A stretch of 35,710 bases of DNA from Fervidicoccus sp. GTDB taxonomy: Archaea > Thermoproteota > Thermoprotei_A > Sulfolobales > Fervidicoccaceae. Positions 7,709-16,997 of this stretch are shown piece after piece. A program made the position numbers and the translations under genes. Location of the stretch: positions 1-35,710 of the forward strand of contig POCB01000075.1 of assembly GCA_002899805.1 (NCBI GenBank), given 5' to 3'. A model generated the notes under the pieces. The model saw nothing but the letters and a program-made list of their open reading frames with translations, searched no databases and had not been told where the DNA came from. The number at the start of each line of letters is the position of its first letter. Within the stretch, counting starts at the first letter, position 1.

Positions 7709-8317
7709 TCAAATTACATCTATTACCCTTAATATTGTCTCCGCTGCCTCTCTTGCTTTTCCCCTTTCATTCAGCACTTGGAGCACACTAGCTCCGGAAA
7801 CTACTGCGCTCGATATAGCTGCGACCCTAGCATAAAGCATCAGCTCTCTGATTTCCTCTATTCCCCTTTCCTGTATGTCTTTTCTATCTCTTGTCCTATC
7901 TTCGCTTTGCCTCCTGTAGATCTCTTCCGCAGAGGCTTCTAGTACAGCTATAACATCGGGATTCAGCTCTTCGACCACATGGCTCGGAAGTCCTGGCCAA
8001 TATCCGGTTGAAGTTTTCACGATTGCATGAGTATCTACGATCAAGATCCCACCATTGGCTAGTTGCTTTCTTGCTTCGTTAGCAATCTCTCTTGCTGCTA
8101 TCCCTTGAAGCTTCACCTGTAATCTATGAGATAGCTTTCTTATCTGATCCCTAGAGGTAACTAGCCCCTCTGAGATAGCACTCTTCAACATGAAGTCACC
8201 AAAGTTGGCAATGAAGTAGCTAATCCCTCTCTCTTTTAGGAGATTTGATAGTTCTCCTATCACTGTAGTCTTTCCGACCCCTGGAACTCCTGTTATAATT
8301 ACTGTTTTCATCTCCAT
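7709..8317 (-). CDS. adkA: Archaeal adenylate kinase AdkA
   Basis: This 202-aa archaeal-type adenylate kinase interconverts ATP + AMP and 2 ADP. It starts MEMKTVIITGVPGVGKTT, with the Walker A at about residues 9-17. ISYFIANFGDFMLKSA, LIVDTHAIVKTSTGYWPGLP and QSEDRTRDRKDIQE are the AdkA family motifs. The frame is open further up to 8368, but GGTGA lies 7 nt before the ATG at 8317 and homologues begin here. It follows secY by 40 nt, the usual archaeal spc arrangement. Confidence 0.93.
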   Translation of the reverse strand: MEMKTVIITGVPGVGKTTVIGELSNLLKERGISYFIANFGDFMLKSAISEGLVTSRDQIRKLSHRLQVKLQGIAAREIANEARKQLANGGILIVDTHAIVKTSTGYWPGLPSHVVEELNPDVIAVLEASAEEIYRRQSEDRTRDRKDIQERGIEEIRELMLYARVAAISSAVVSGASVLQVLNERGKAREAAETILRVIDVI

Positions 8318-8357
8318 ACGGAATTCACCAAGGTAATTGTTTGAAAAACAAAAAGTT

Positions 8358-9743
8358 CTACTCTCCAATTATCCTGCTAAGCAGCGGATATGCTTCTAAT
8401 GCTCTCTCTCTCGCTATCATTGCGTAATACTGGTTTATAATTCCTACTGCGAGCAGAATACCTGTTCCGGACCCATAAGCTCCAAATATATCAGCAAGTA
8501 TTGCTATAGCAGCAACTATTATACTGCTGAGAACTGTGAGAGGATATATGTACTTAGCTAACATTCTCTCGAAAATTTTTGGATTCCTTCTAACTCCTGG
8601 TATATCGAGCTCACCTTTAATGAGTCTGTCAGCTTGCTCTGCGGGACCCAAACCAGCTATTTCCACCCACATATATCCGAAGAGAATAGACATGACCAAC
8701 CAAGATAAAGAAAAGCTCATGAGTTTCGCTACATCAGCAGTTGCTGTTGTAAAACCTCTTGGTGGACTCAAGTAGTAAGTCAATGTAGTGAGGATATGAT
8801 AACCGATGTTCTGAGTGCCAGAAATCGAGGCTAAGGCATTTGAAAACAGCTGAAGGTCTGAAACTATTATACCTATAAGAAGTATGGGTATATTTGTTAC
8901 ATAGAGGAACTGAAGAGGTATTTTGCTCCTTATCCCTCCATATTTCTGCGCCGTGACTGGGACCTCTACCCTCATTCCCTGCAAGTAGACTAGCACTACC
9001 ACAGAGACTATGGTAGCAATTAATCCAACCAGATCAGGAAAACCATTCCTTGCTATAATACTCGTGAGGTTTCCTTGAGAACTTGCCTGAATTATGTAAG
9101 GAACAAAACCGATTTGCTGACTGTATTGCGGGGTATACCCAAAAAGGTCCCAGAACATCGTCTTCGCCACACCAGCAAGAATGAAGAGACTTATTGCACT
9201 ACCTATCCCCCAGCCCTTTTGGAGCATCTCATCGAATACCATTACAAGATATGTGGCGAAAGTCAATTGGAGAAGTACGCCTATTCTTATAGCCCATGAA
9301 GCTTGAGAACCAGTTATGGGATTCCCTACATATGGCCAATATCTGCTTGCTAGAACGTATGCTAGAGCTTCGAAAACTCCGAAAAGCAATGAGAGGGTCT
9401 TTTGGGCTTGCGTGAAGAGTTTTCTATCATCTGGATCGCTTAGGTCCAAATCTAGGAGTTTTGCTCCAACCAAAATCTGAAGTATCAGACCTCCAGTAAC
9501 GATTGGTCCTATTCCTAGCTCCATGAGGGTTCCGACGTTTGCAGCGAATAGAATTTGAAATAGAGAAATTTGTGATTGTTGAGAGACTGTGACGCCATAC
9601 AGAGAAGTATCAGCCATAATGAGGTAAAGGATGAGGACGATCGCTGTCAGTACAAGCCTCCTGTAGAGGCTCTGTTTCCTAGCAGGCTTGTGAACTGTTG
9701 GAAGATAACTAGCGATTGAGGCTAATGCCTGTAGAACCCCCAT
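8358..9743 (-). CDS. secY: Preprotein translocase subunit SecY
   Basis: SecY is the main pore subunit of the Sec61/SecYEG channel. The 461-aa length fits archaeal SecY. The N-terminal amphipathic stretch (ASYLPTVHKPARKQSLYRRL) precedes ten hydrophobic helices. The plug region is GTLMELGIGPIVTGGLILQ. The ribosome-binding cytosolic loops are QGMRVEVPVTAQKYGGIRSKIPLQFLY (about residues 255-281, split here by position only) and AEQADRLIKGELDIPGVRRN. It lies 15 nt after uL15 and before adk, the canonical archaeal order. Confidence 0.96.
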   Translation of the reverse strand: MGVLQALASIASYLPTVHKPARKQSLYRRLVLTAIVLILYLIMADTSLYGVTVSQQSQISLFQILFAANVGTLMELGIGPIVTGGLILQILVGAKLLDLDLSDPDDRKLFTQAQKTLSLLFGVFEALAYVLASRYWPYVGNPITGSQASWAIRIGVLLQLTFATYLVMVFDEMLQKGWGIGSAISLFILAGVAKTMFWDLFGYTPQYSQQIGFVPYIIQASSQGNLTSIIARNGFPDLVGLIATIVSVVVLVYLQGMRVEVPVTAQKYGGIRSKIPLQFLYVTNIPILLIGIIVSDLQLFSNALASISGTQNIGYHILTTLTYYLSPPRGFTTATADVAKLMSFSLSWLVMSILFGYMWVEIAGLGPAEQADRLIKGELDIPGVRRNPKIFERMLAKYIYPLTVLSSIIVAAIAILADIFGAYGSGTGILLAVGIINQYYAMIARERALEAYPLLSRIIGE

Positions 9744-9758
9744 TCACTACACGCTCTC

Positions 9759-10226
9759 TCATTCATTGTTTTTCTCTTCTATTAGCTGAACCTCTCCTCC
9801 CGCTTCCTGTATCTTTCTGATGGCCTTTTCGCTGGCCTTGCTGACTATGACTTTGAGCGGGATCTCGATTTTTCCTGTTCCGAGCAACTTCTCTATACCA
9901 GCCTTCGACAGATCGACCACGAAGATTTCGCCTTCTCTTGAAACACCCTCTATCTTGTTTTCGAGAACCATTTCTTCAAGTTGAGAGAGGTTTATGCTTG
10001 ACTCTTCCAGCTTCTTCTGATAGGGGCTCGTGAACCCATGCTTTCCTATCCAACCCGGTGCATATTTTCTCATCCAACTCTCTTTATGCTTCAGCATTCC
10101 AGCCGCTCCCCTTCCTCCCTTCGATCCTTTCTTCCTATGCTGCCCTATCCTTCCCCATCCCATCGTCCTCGTTCTTCCCCTGAGCTTTCTGCTCTTTTTC
10201 CTGAACCTGACTACCACTGAAGCCAC
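9759..10226 (-). CDS. rpl15: Ribosomal protein uL15
   Basis: This 155-aa large-subunit protein has the uL15 glycine- and arginine-rich N-terminus (KKSRKLRGRTRTMGWGRIGQ, then GSKGGRGAAG) and a C-terminal globular domain. The start is GTG at 10226, 3 nt after the uL30 stop, so translational coupling is likely. It precedes secY. Confidence 0.95.
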   Translation of the reverse strand: MASVVVRFRKKSRKLRGRTRTMGWGRIGQHRKKGSKGGRGAAGMLKHKESWMRKYAPGWIGKHGFTSPYQKKLEESSINLSQLEEMVLENKIEGVSREGEIFVVDLSKAGIEKLLGTGKIEIPLKVIVSKASEKAIRKIQEAGGEVQLIEEKNNE

Positions 10227-10229
10227 CCC

Positions 10230-10739
10230 TTAGATCATTTTTCTGATGAGTTCATTTATTGCATCTCCTCTGTAACCGAGCTCCCCCCCAACTTCGAAAT
10301 ATTTCCTCGTGCTTCTCTTGAACCCACCCTTGGGAGGATGCAGTCTGAATATGGGTTTTATCTTTTCTTGTTCATGCAATTTTATTTCTCCATTGAATAT
10401 CTTCTGAGCAAGCACATGGACAGAATCGATATTGAACAGCTCCTTGAGAGCAGCATCGTTCAATCTCCTATTTCCAGAAATCCTGCCACGTTTTCTCAAG
10501 ACCTCTTCTAAAGTCTCCTCGTTTATTTCACCCCAAGTAACCAAATGCCTCACTTTATTCAACATACCGTCTAATCCAGGTAAGTCTTTTGGATAGATGG
10601 ACATGTTGTACTTTTTCTTCAATCTCAATAGTTGAAGCGTTTTCTCCTCTTCCTCCTTGATATTCACTCTCCCCTTAAGCCTGATAATGGCAATGAGATT
10701 TCCACTTCCCTGTCTGACAGCAACTTTCTCGGCTTCCAT
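10230..10739 (-). CDS. rpl30: Ribosomal protein uL30
   Basis: This 169-aa archaeal uL30 has the ferredoxin-like N-terminal half (LIAIIRLKGRVNIKEEEEKT, LLRLKKKYNMSIYP, KVRHLVTWGEI) and the archaeal/eukaryotic C-terminal extension ending FRLHPPKGGFKRSTRK and GELGYRGDAINELIRKMI. It lies between uS5 (13-nt gap) and uL15 (3-nt gap). Confidence 0.95.
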   Translation of the reverse strand: MEAEKVAVRQGSGNLIAIIRLKGRVNIKEEEEKTLQLLRLKKKYNMSIYPKDLPGLDGMLNKVRHLVTWGEINEETLEEVLRKRGRISGNRRLNDAALKELFNIDSVHVLAQKIFNGEIKLHEQEKIKPIFRLHPPKGGFKRSTRKYFEVGGELGYRGDAINELIRKMI

Positions 10740-10752
10740 TTTTCTTCCCCTC

Positions 10753-11397
10753 TTACTTCTTCCAATCCTCCACTGTTACGAATTTATAAGTATTCTTGAG
10801 AGCATTATAGGTGGCTTTAGCGAAGTTATATGTAGTTCTAGTCTCTCCGAAAGTCTTTGACCAAACGTCTTTTATGCCAGCCAGCCTCAGGACTGTTTTT
10901 GCTATATCGCCTGCAACAAGCCCCGTTCCCTTCGGTGCTGGATAGAGCACTACTTCTACGCTCCCACTCTTACCAACTGTTTTGAACGGGACGCTATGAG
11001 AAGTTCCACAGAGGCACTCCCAGCTTCCGCATCCCCTCCTAACAGGAACTATGTTGAGTTTCGCATTGATTATCGCTTTTTCAATTGAAAACCTCAATTG
11101 CTTAGCCTTTCCAGTCCCAATCCCCACAAAGCCTTCCCCATTTCCTATGACTACAACCGTTTTGAACCTAGAAAGCTCGCCCGCATCAGTTTGCTTCTGG
11201 ACTATTCCGACATCTATTACTTCATGCGTTAAGTTCGGGAGGAGAAAATCCACAATTTCCGGCTCGAGAATTGGGAGATTTTGCTCAAATAGCTCTCTCA
11301 TGCTTGTTATTTTTCCTTCCTTTACCATTTTTCCTACTTTTGTCTTAGGAATCCATTCTTCTAATGAGACCCTTTCTCCTTCTAATGCCACTTTCAC
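10753..11397 (-). CDS. rps5: Ribosomal protein uS5
   Basis: This 214-aa small-subunit protein has the double-stranded RNA-binding-like core [39 protein letters not shown] with the cysteine pattern of archaeal uS5, and [19 protein letters not shown]. Its start overlaps the uL18 stop by 4 nt. The protein acts in decoding-site accuracy and translocation-related helicase activity of the 30S. Confidence 0.95.
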   Translation of the reverse strand: MKVALEGERVSLEEWIPKTKVGKMVKEGKITSMRELFEQNLPILEPEIVDFLLPNLTHEVIDVGIVQKQTDAGELSRFKTVVVIGNGEGFVGIGTGKAKQLRFSIEKAIINAKLNIVPVRRGCGSWECLCGTSHSVPFKTVGKSGSVEVVLYPAPKGTGLVAGDIAKTVLRLAGIKDVWSKTFGETRTTYNFAKATYNALKNTYKFVTVEDWKK

Positions 11398-11993
11398 TCT
11401 CCTCCTTTACTCTCCTTTATCTTTTGCAATACTTCCTCGAAATGCTCAGGATATCTCTCCGGTTCTAACCCCTTCTTTAACAGGAGGGAAAACTGTTTTT
11501 GGTAGATTTCAGGAGAAGTTTCCTTCAATGTTTTTGCATAAGCTGAAACATGCTCTCCCTTTATCCTGTCTTCTCCTGGAAAGACTTCCTCGGAGGCTGG
11601 AACATTAAGTCCAGCGTCTTTAGCCCCCTTTATCACAGCGAAAACTCTGCTCCCCTTTGTAGGTCTCCTGAGACCGATATCAGGAACTGCTTCCTGAATT
11701 CCCTTTTCCAGAGCTCTTTTTCCAAGCAGATATCCGGTGAGGTAAGCTGCCATCGTCGAAGAACCGGAGCCCAACCATCCGTATTTATCTATAAGCTCAA
11801 TGCTGTGGGCAGAAACCTTAACGATATCGCCCTTTATGTTGAAATCCACGATTTTAGCTTCAATATATTTGTTGCTCCTTCTTACTACGAGCCTGGGTTT
11901 CTTCGAAAGGACTTGAACATATCTCTTCCTGTAGTTCGTTTTTCCCTCTCTTCTCCTTTTTCTAGCTATCTTGTACTTGGCTCCTCCTACCAT
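11394..11993 (-). CDS. rpl18: Ribosomal protein uL18
   Basis: This 199-aa archaeal uL18 binds 5S rRNA. Features are [20 protein letters not shown] at the N-terminus, [51 protein letters not shown], and the archaeal C-terminal extension. It starts 5 nt after the eL19 stop and overlaps uS5. Confidence 0.95.
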   Translation of the reverse strand: MVGGAKYKIARKRRREGKTNYRKRYVQVLSKKPRLVVRRSNKYIEAKIVDFNIKGDIVKVSAHSIELIDKYGWLGSGSSTMAAYLTGYLLGKRALEKGIQEAVPDIGLRRPTKGSRVFAVIKGAKDAGLNVPASEEVFPGEDRIKGEHVSAYAKTLKETSPEIYQKQFSLLLKKGLEPERYPEHFEEVLQKIKESKGGE

Positions 11994-11998
11994 ATGAA

Positions 11999-12460
11999 TT
12001 ACCTCCTCGAAGCTGCCATTTCCTTTTCTATATGTGACCTCAAAGCAGAAAGAGAAGCGAATGCTCCTCCTTTTGCGAGCATGTAATACTTCCTATATGT
12101 CTTGGCATCTATCATTTTCTTATCTCTGAGGTACTTCAGATATTTCCTCATCTTTCTGATTCTGCTTACCCATTCTTTCTTTGGATCGCTTCTGGCAGTC
12201 TTTGTTCCTTTTCTCGAGCCATATCCTCTCCTTTGGCTTTTCGACTTCCCTTTGAGCCTTCTCCACCTTCCTCTACTGTTAGCCTTAGCTGGAATTGCAG
12301 TGATCAGTCCACGCTTTATGAGCTTTCTCACATCGTCGGCTGTTATAGCAGATTCCACTTCCTCCATCTCATCTTCCTTACTAGCGAGAATCCTGACTCT
12401 AGATATTCCAACGCCCAAAAGTTCTGCCGCTATTCTCTTTTGAAGTGTGAGATCACTCAC
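11999..12460 (-). CDS. rpl19e: Ribosomal protein eL19
   Basis: This 153-aa eL19 has [20 protein letters not shown] at the N-terminus, RGLITAIPAKANSRGR, the basic GKSKSQRRGYGSRKGTKTAR and a C-terminal coiled helix. The start is GTG at 12460: homologues begin at this point, and a strong GGAGGTGG Shine-Dalgarno lies 5-7 nt upstream inside eL32. The start overlaps the eL32 stop in GTGAGTGA. The frame extends to 12481 without any conserved sequence. Confidence 0.93.
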   Translation of the reverse strand: MSDLTLQKRIAAELLGVGISRVRILASKEDEMEEVESAITADDVRKLIKRGLITAIPAKANSRGRWRRLKGKSKSQRRGYGSRKGTKTARSDPKKEWVSRIRKMRKYLKYLRDKKMIDAKTYRKYYMLAKGGAFASLSALRSHIEKEMAASRR

Positions 12461-12845
12461 TCTCAGCCACCTCCAACTCATTCGCGATCCTGAAGCCTTT
12501 TTCTTTCAGAATCCTAACCAACTGAATCTTCTTTTTCTTGCCAAGCCTTTGAGACAGGTAAACTATATGCTTCTTGGGATCCAGTCCTCCTATTTGGGAG
12601 GCGTTTTCGATCACAACGGGAAATAGTCCAGATGGATGAAGCCCTCTTATTGCTTCAGGATTCTTATACCCTATTCTGACTATTGGGGGGAATCCCTTCA
12701 ACCTCAATCTCATGGGATTGTCGATTCCTTTGGGCTTTCTCCATCTATCTTTATTCTCGAATTTAGCAAATTCATGGTAAAGTCTACGATGAAACTCGGG
12801 CACTTCTTTCTTCAGCTTCAGTCTAAGTCTCTTCAATTCATTCAT
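12453..12845 (-). CDS. rpl32e: Ribosomal protein eL32
   Basis: This 130-aa large-subunit protein has [54 protein letters not shown], and a C-terminal [20 protein letters not shown]. The length and motifs are typical of archaeal eL32. It overlaps both neighbours by a few bases, so coupled translation is likely. Confidence 0.94.
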   Translation of the reverse strand: MNELKRLRLKLKKEVPEFHRRLYHEFAKFENKDRWRKPKGIDNPMRLRLKGFPPIVRIGYKNPEAIRGLHPSGLFPVVIENASQIGGLDPKKHIVYLSQRLGKKKKIQLVRILKEKGFRIANELEVAESE

Positions 12846-13390
12846 TGCGAACCACCTTTTTCATAAATGTAAATCCCATCCATGAATACTCTCCTGTCGA
12901 ACTCGCTGATCTTCGTAGCTCTTTCTATATTGGCGGCAGTCTGTCCTACAGCTTCTATATCGACCCCTTCAACTATCACATCTTCCTTTGTCGCCTTAAC
13001 GGTTACACCGGGGAGTATCTTCGCTACTCTCGGAGCTTTCTCTCCGAGAAAGTTCTTTATAAATACTTTATCTCCCTTGACTTCGACAGAAATCGGGAAG
13101 TGTGAGAATATGATCTTGAGCTTATACGTATAACCCTTGCTGACTCCCTCTATCATGTTCTCGATATGAGACGCTATTGTTCCCACGAGAGCTTTTTTCC
13201 TCCTGTTAGCAAAATGCGTTTCAACTACGATTTTATTCTCTTCTTGGGATATATTTACTCCTATAGCGTGGGAAAAATCTCTTTCAACCTTTCCTTTTGG
13301 TCCCTTTACCACCACTTTTTTCCCATCGACAGATACTGAGATACCTTGGGGGATTTCAATAACCCTTGTGACCTTAACAGCTTTAGTCAT
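12842..13390 (-). CDS. rpl6: Ribosomal protein uL6
   Basis: This uL6 has two repeated alpha/beta domains. Visible motifs are [20 protein letters not shown], the archaeal [20 protein letters not shown] with a following [12 protein letters not shown], and the second-domain [20 protein letters not shown]. It binds the sarcin-ricin region of 23S rRNA. I chose the ATG at 13390, which has GGGGTGG about 9 nt upstream. A GTG at 13402 would add four residues. Confidence 0.95.
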   Translation of the reverse strand: MTKAVKVTRVIEIPQGISVSVDGKKVVVKGPKGKVERDFSHAIGVNISQEENKIVVETHFANRRKKALVGTIASHIENMIEGVSKGYTYKLKIIFSHFPISVEVKGDKVFIKNFLGEKAPRVAKILPGVTVKATKEDVIVEGVDIEAVGQTAANIERATKISEFDRRVFMDGIYIYEKGGSQ

Positions 13391-13407
13391 TTCTTGTTCC
13401 ACCCCGG

Positions 13408-13809
13408 TCAGTAAACATATCCTAATATTACTCCGCCAGTTCCCTTTTCCAATGCTTCCTTAGAAGACAAGATCCCCATTGGAGTAGAGATTATGAGTAT
13501 CCCGATTTCTCTTGAAGGCAACTTCTTCTTTATCCAGTGGGGAAGGTCTGTTAGCTCTGTTTTCTTGATACTGTATCTTGGTTTTATAGCAGCTGCTTTA
13601 TTGATTCTACCTAGCAACTGTACTTTGACTTTTCCTTGTCTACCATCATCTATATACTCGATTTCTCCTAAATATCCCTCTCTTTGGAGTAACCTTAGCA
13701 CTTCTATTATCATTCGTGAGGCAGGTGCTATTATAGCCTCTTTTTTAGCTCTTTTTTCCGAGTTAGTTATCGTGTTTAAGGCATTCGCCAGAGGGTCCAC
13801 TACTACCAT
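13408..13809 (-). CDS. rps8: Ribosomal protein uS8
   Basis: This 133-aa small-subunit protein has [60 protein letters not shown] and the end [11 protein letters not shown], all characteristic of archaeal uS8. It binds helix 21 of 16S rRNA and in some archaea its own mRNA. It follows uS14 by 15 nt. Confidence 0.95.
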   Translation of the reverse strand: MVVVDPLANALNTITNSEKRAKKEAIIAPASRMIIEVLRLLQREGYLGEIEYIDDGRQGKVKVQLLGRINKAAAIKPRYSIKKTELTDLPHWIKKKLPSREIGILIISTPMGILSSKEALEKGTGGVILGYVY

Positions 13810-13824
13810 TGGTAATCCACCTTT

Positions 13825-13989
13825 TCAACTATATTTTTTGAAGCCCATCTCATATGCGACTTCTCGGAAGCATTGCCTGCATAGGTAAATATTATAGCGC
13901 CTAATAACCCCTCTTCTTGAGCCGCATCTTTGACATTTTATGACAGCTTTCCCATATTTTCTTTCTCTCGGAGTAACATATTTGGTCAA
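13825..13989 (-). CDS. rps14: Ribosomal protein uS14 (zinc form)
   Basis: A short gene of 54 codons lies between uL5 and uS8. It begins [20 protein letters not shown] and contains two cysteine pairs, CQRC and CRQC, that form the zinc site, then ends [14 protein letters not shown]. The start is TTG at 13989, with a GAGGTG Shine-Dalgarno 7 nt upstream. An ATG 5 nt further up reads ATG-AAT-TGA and is out of frame, so it cannot be the start. Confidence 0.93.
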   Translation of the reverse strand: MTKYVTPRERKYGKAVIKCQRCGSRRGVIRRYNIYLCRQCFREVAYEMGFKKYS

Positions 13990-14000
13990 TTCATTACACC

Positions 14001-14570
14001 TCAAACTATTTTCACATTATATTGGGAAACCAAAAGGGCTACAGCTTCTTCCCTATTAACCCTGTGCCTTCTGGGAACTCTCTTAGCTTTTTTCGCTTTT
14101 CTCCTCATTACTCTGTAACCTGGTCTTTCAATAGTAATGCAAACATCCATGCCGAAGACTCCGATTTCTGGGTCATACTTCACTCCGGGAATGCTAATAT
14201 GCTCTTTTATACCAAATGAAACGTTTCCAAAGTCATCAAAGCTAGAATATTTTATCTTATTTCCTACAGCTTCCAATGCTTTCCTAAGGAAGTTCTCCGC
14301 TTTTTCTCCTCTCAGTGTTACTGCAACTGCTATATTTTCCCCTCTCCTTATGCCGAAATCTCTAATTGTTTTCTTAGCCTTTCTATAGCTCGGCTCCTGA
14401 CCGGTTATCTCCGCGATAACCTGAGCTATTTTTGCGAGTCTTTCTCCTCCTTGCCCAAGACTCACGTTGACGGTAACTTTTGCTATCCTAGGTCTCAACA
14501 TCGGATTTGTCTCCCATCTCTTCAAGATTTCAGAGATTCGATCGCTGAGAGCTTCTTCTTTTACAATCAC
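14001..14570 (-). CDS. rpl5: Ribosomal protein uL5
   Basis: This 189-aa 5S rRNA-binding protein has [60 protein letters not shown] and [20 protein letters not shown], typical of archaeal uL5. It lies between eS4 (10-nt gap) and uS14 (11-nt gap). Confidence 0.95.
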   Translation of the reverse strand: MIVKEEALSDRISEILKRWETNPMLRPRIAKVTVNVSLGQGGERLAKIAQVIAEITGQEPSYRKAKKTIRDFGIRRGENIAVAVTLRGEKAENFLRKALEAVGNKIKYSSFDDFGNVSFGIKEHISIPGVKYDPEIGVFGMDVCITIERPGYRVMRRKAKKAKRVPRRHRVNREEAVALLVSQYNVKIV

Positions 14571-14580
14571 TTCACACCAC

Positions 14581-15324
14581 CTACTCTATCCTAATAGCAG
14601 GATTCTCTTTTCCTATTACGTATATTTTGTCCAAGCTTGTCTGAACGAGAGAACCGTCGCCCCTCTTCATTGTTACAAGGCTCATTTTTTTCCTTTCTCC
14701 TTTCTTGATCTCTACAATCTTTCCACTAGCACCTATGTTTTTTCCACCAACGATTATCGCGTACATACCTTCCGCTAGGGGGAAATAATCGATGATCTTC
14801 TTATCGGGGATGGATAGGAGAACAGTCGATAAGGTCGTTACTTCCTCGTTGAAGGGGAGTTCACCTTCCTTAGGAAGCAATATGTTGCTCCCATCGAACA
14901 AGTTCAGCTGGATTAATCCTCCTTTCACGGTTGTTTTGTTTTCGATCCTTAGCGGCTTAAGTTTAGAATCTTCCTCGTTTATTTCAATGGGCTTCATGAA
15001 AGCTCTCTCATCTGGAATCAATCGATAGAATTTTTTAGCTGGAACGATTTCGATCACGTCCATGAAACCTAATGGGAACCTATAGTCCTTCCTCACCCTT
15101 CCATCTATCTTCACAAGACCTTTAGATAGCGCTTTTCTCACTTCTCTTCCAGTTGTAGCGAGCTTAAGTACATCTCTTAACAAGATGCCAAGAGGCATAG
15201 ACCTCCTGATCGGATGTGGGCCCGGTATCGGCTTTATGGTCCAATGACGCTCCTTTACGCTTATAGGCCAGAAAGTTGGTGCCTCGTAGCTCCTAAGATG
15301 TTTACTGCCTCCCATTCTTGTCAT
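14581..15324 (-). CDS. rps4e: Ribosomal protein eS4
   Basis: This 247-aa eS4 begins MTRMGGSKHLRSYEAPTFWP. It has an S4 RNA-binding domain around EVRKALSKGLVKIDGRVRKD, then LGFMDVIEI, and a C-terminal KOW-type part (AIIVGGKNIGASGKIVEIKK). The ATG overlaps the uL24 stop as ATGA, indicating coupled translation. Confidence 0.95.
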   Translation of the reverse strand: MTRMGGSKHLRSYEAPTFWPISVKERHWTIKPIPGPHPIRRSMPLGILLRDVLKLATTGREVRKALSKGLVKIDGRVRKDYRFPLGFMDVIEIVPAKKFYRLIPDERAFMKPIEINEEDSKLKPLRIENKTTVKGGLIQLNLFDGSNILLPKEGELPFNEEVTTLSTVLLSIPDKKIIDYFPLAEGMYAIIVGGKNIGASGKIVEIKKGERKKMSLVTMKRGDGSLVQTSLDKIYVIGKENPAIRIE

Positions 15325-15731
15325 TGTTTATCACCTTCCTTCTTCTCTTCCTCCTCAACTGCTTTTCCTGTCTTCCTCTCAATTATCGCTTTTCTCTCTT
15401 TATCCTTGAGGTCTAGCTTGGTTATAACTACCTTGCTCGCATGAATTGGAATAAAAGCAGGAGTTCCGCTAGCCTTTTCCCTAGTAAGTCCTTCTATAAA
15501 TATCCACCCTCTCTTTCTATTAACTTTAACAACTTTACCCTCTTTGCCTACATTATCTCCTCTTACAACCTTTACTGTATCACCCTCTTTTACTGACATG
15601 TTCCTCACTCCATGTTTTTCCCTCAATTCTCTCGAAAGAGGTGCCACAACAAGTTTTTTCCTAAGATGAAGAGGCATTTGGAATAAGAATTTTCTCTGTT
15701 TCTTGGGATGAATACTTTTAGTCATGGACAT
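15321..15731 (-). CDS. rpl24: Ribosomal protein uL24
   Basis: This 136-aa uL24 has the archaeal N-terminus (IHPKKQRKFLFQMPLHLRKK), then LSRELREKHGVRNMSVKEGD, the KOW motif VVRGDNVGKEGKVVKVNRKRG, and an acidic-basic tail. It initiates 50S assembly on 23S rRNA domain I. It lies 12 nt after uL14. Confidence 0.95.
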   Translation of the reverse strand: MSMTKSIHPKKQRKFLFQMPLHLRKKLVVAPLSRELREKHGVRNMSVKEGDTVKVVRGDNVGKEGKVVKVNRKRGWIFIEGLTREKASGTPAFIPIHASKVVITKLDLKDKERKAIIERKTGKAVEEEEKKEGDKQ

Positions 15732-15743
15732 CTTTCAAGCACC

Positions 15744-16160
15744 TCACAGAATTATTGAAGCCATATTTGCTATTCTCGGCCATCTTTCTACCGCTTCTCT
15801 TGCTACTGGTCCTCTTATCTCGCTCCCTTTCAATGTACCTTCAGGAGTTATTATCACAACAGCATTATCTTCGAAGCTGACCCAGGTCCCATCGCTTCTC
15901 CTAAAGGGTCTCTTCTGCCTAATGATGACAGCTGGTAATATCTGTTTTCTCATTTCCGGTATACCCTTCTTTACTGAGACTATCACCTTATCCCCAACAC
16001 CAGCTTGAGGAACTCTCCTGAGCCTTCCTCTATAGCCAGGGACACCTATGATCATTGCTACTCTTGCTCCACTATTGTCAGAAACATTGACGTAAGAGCC
16101 AACCTGCAAACCTGCTGAGACCTTTTTCCCAGAAAGTGCTACTGCTCCTCTTTTTACCAT
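15744..16160 (-). CDS. rpl14: Ribosomal protein uL14
   Basis: This 138-aa uL14 has [79 protein letters not shown] and [20 protein letters not shown]. The full length is typical of archaea. It lies between uS17 and uL24 in the canonical order. Confidence 0.96.
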   Translation of the reverse strand: MVKRGAVALSGKKVSAGLQVGSYVNVSDNSGARVAMIIGVPGYRGRLRRVPQAGVGDKVIVSVKKGIPEMRKQILPAVIIRQKRPFRRSDGTWVSFEDNAVVIITPEGTLKGSEIRGPVAREAVERWPRIANMASIIL

Positions 16161-16171
16161 CTTCTTTCACC

Positions 16172-16513
16172 TTACCCTGTTTTACCTAACACTACAAATG
16201 AGACAGTCTTGCTTATCGGTCTCGTCTCTCCCACAATCACCACATCTCCCACTTTTATGTCCAAACATGGAGGCAAATGAGCATGTATTTTGCTCCTCCT
16301 TCTTTCATATCTCCTGTACTTCCTGTCATAGCTTAGATAATCATGCTCTACTACTACAGTTCCGTCCATTTTGTCCGATATTATCTTTCCCTGGAATATC
16401 ATCCCTCTGACTCTTATATTTCCATGGAAAGGACAGTTTGGATCCTCGCATTTCCTCGAAGGTAAGGAAATCCCCACTATGCCAGGATTTCTGACTTCCT
16501 TTTTCTTCGGCAT
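16172..16513 (-). CDS. rps17: Ribosomal protein uS17
   Basis: This archaeal uS17 has NPGIVGISLPSRKCEDPNCP, FHGNIRVRGMIFQGKIISDK, VVVEHDYLSYDRKYRRYERR, KIHAHLPPCLDIKVGDVVIV and ETRPISKTVSFVVL. A GAGGTG Shine-Dalgarno lies 6 nt before the ATG at 16513. The preceding in-frame ATG (16516) and GTG (16522) are less well placed. The GTG would overlap the Rnp1 stop. Confidence 0.94.
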   Translation of the reverse strand: MPKKKEVRNPGIVGISLPSRKCEDPNCPFHGNIRVRGMIFQGKIISDKMDGTVVVEHDYLSYDRKYRRYERRRSKIHAHLPPCLDIKVGDVVIVGETRPISKTVSFVVLGKTG

Positions 16514-16518
16514 CATGT

Positions 16519-16791
16519 TCACCTCTTTCTTCTGATGATCTCCTTTGACCGTTCTTCCGGTCTCCCGAGTATTTCCATTCCAGAAATCACCTTCCTTTCT
16601 CCGTTTCGTGTCACTATATCAAGCATTACGTTCCACTTAAGCAGCTTCAATTCTCTTTTCCCATCCGCTAATCTCACAATATTTTTCCCTTCTCCCACTA
16701 TTGTTCCACGTTTTCCTATTAATGAAGGATCTGCGGAATAAGTTACGAGAGCTTCAGCCCCCAAAATCTCCGAATAGCTGATCCTCTTCAC
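16519..16791 (-). CDS. rnp1: RNase P protein component 1 (Rnp1/Rpp29)
   Basis: This 90-aa protein is the archaeal homologue of Rpp29/Pop4, a subunit of RNase P that matures tRNA 5' ends. Sm-like-fold motifs visible are DPSLIGKRGTIVGEGKNIVR, ELKLLKWNVML and GMEILGRPEERSKE. It sits between uL29 and uS17, as in most archaea, and its GTG start overlaps the uL29 stop (GTGA). An aIF1/Sui1-like gene often found in this interval is absent. Confidence 0.9.
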   Translation of the reverse strand: MKRISYSEILGAEALVTYSADPSLIGKRGTIVGEGKNIVRLADGKRELKLLKWNVMLDIVTRNGERKVISGMEILGRPEERSKEIIRRKR

Positions 16792-16997
16792 TTCTTTTCA
16801 CCTTTCCTCTTCTCTTCAGTCTGTATAGTCATGATCCTGGCAATGGTCTTCCTCAGAGGTCTTATTTTTCCTGGATTGTCTATTGTTCCTACATGGGCCT
16901 GCATAACCATTTTCATAAGCTCAAGTCTCAACTCGTTTAACCTATTCTCCCTCTCTTCTTGGGTCATTTTTCTTATTTCATCAGGCTTGAGGCTCAT
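16788..16997 (-). CDS. rpl29: Ribosomal protein uL29
   Basis: This 69-aa helical protein has MSLKPDEIRKMTQEERENRL, LRLELMKMVMQAHVGTIDN and KIRPLRKTIARIMTIQTEEK, typical of archaeal uL29 near the exit tunnel. It overlaps uS3 by 17 nt upstream and Rnp1 by 4 nt downstream, indicating tight translational coupling. Confidence 0.94.
   Translation of the reverse strand: MSLKPDEIRKMTQEERENRLNELRLELMKMVMQAHVGTIDNPGKIRPLRKTIARIMTIQTEEKRKGEKK

Noticed and set aside
12461-12481. Earlier start of eL19
   Set aside because: The extra residues are not conserved, and GGAGGTGG lies at the right distance from the GTG at 12460.
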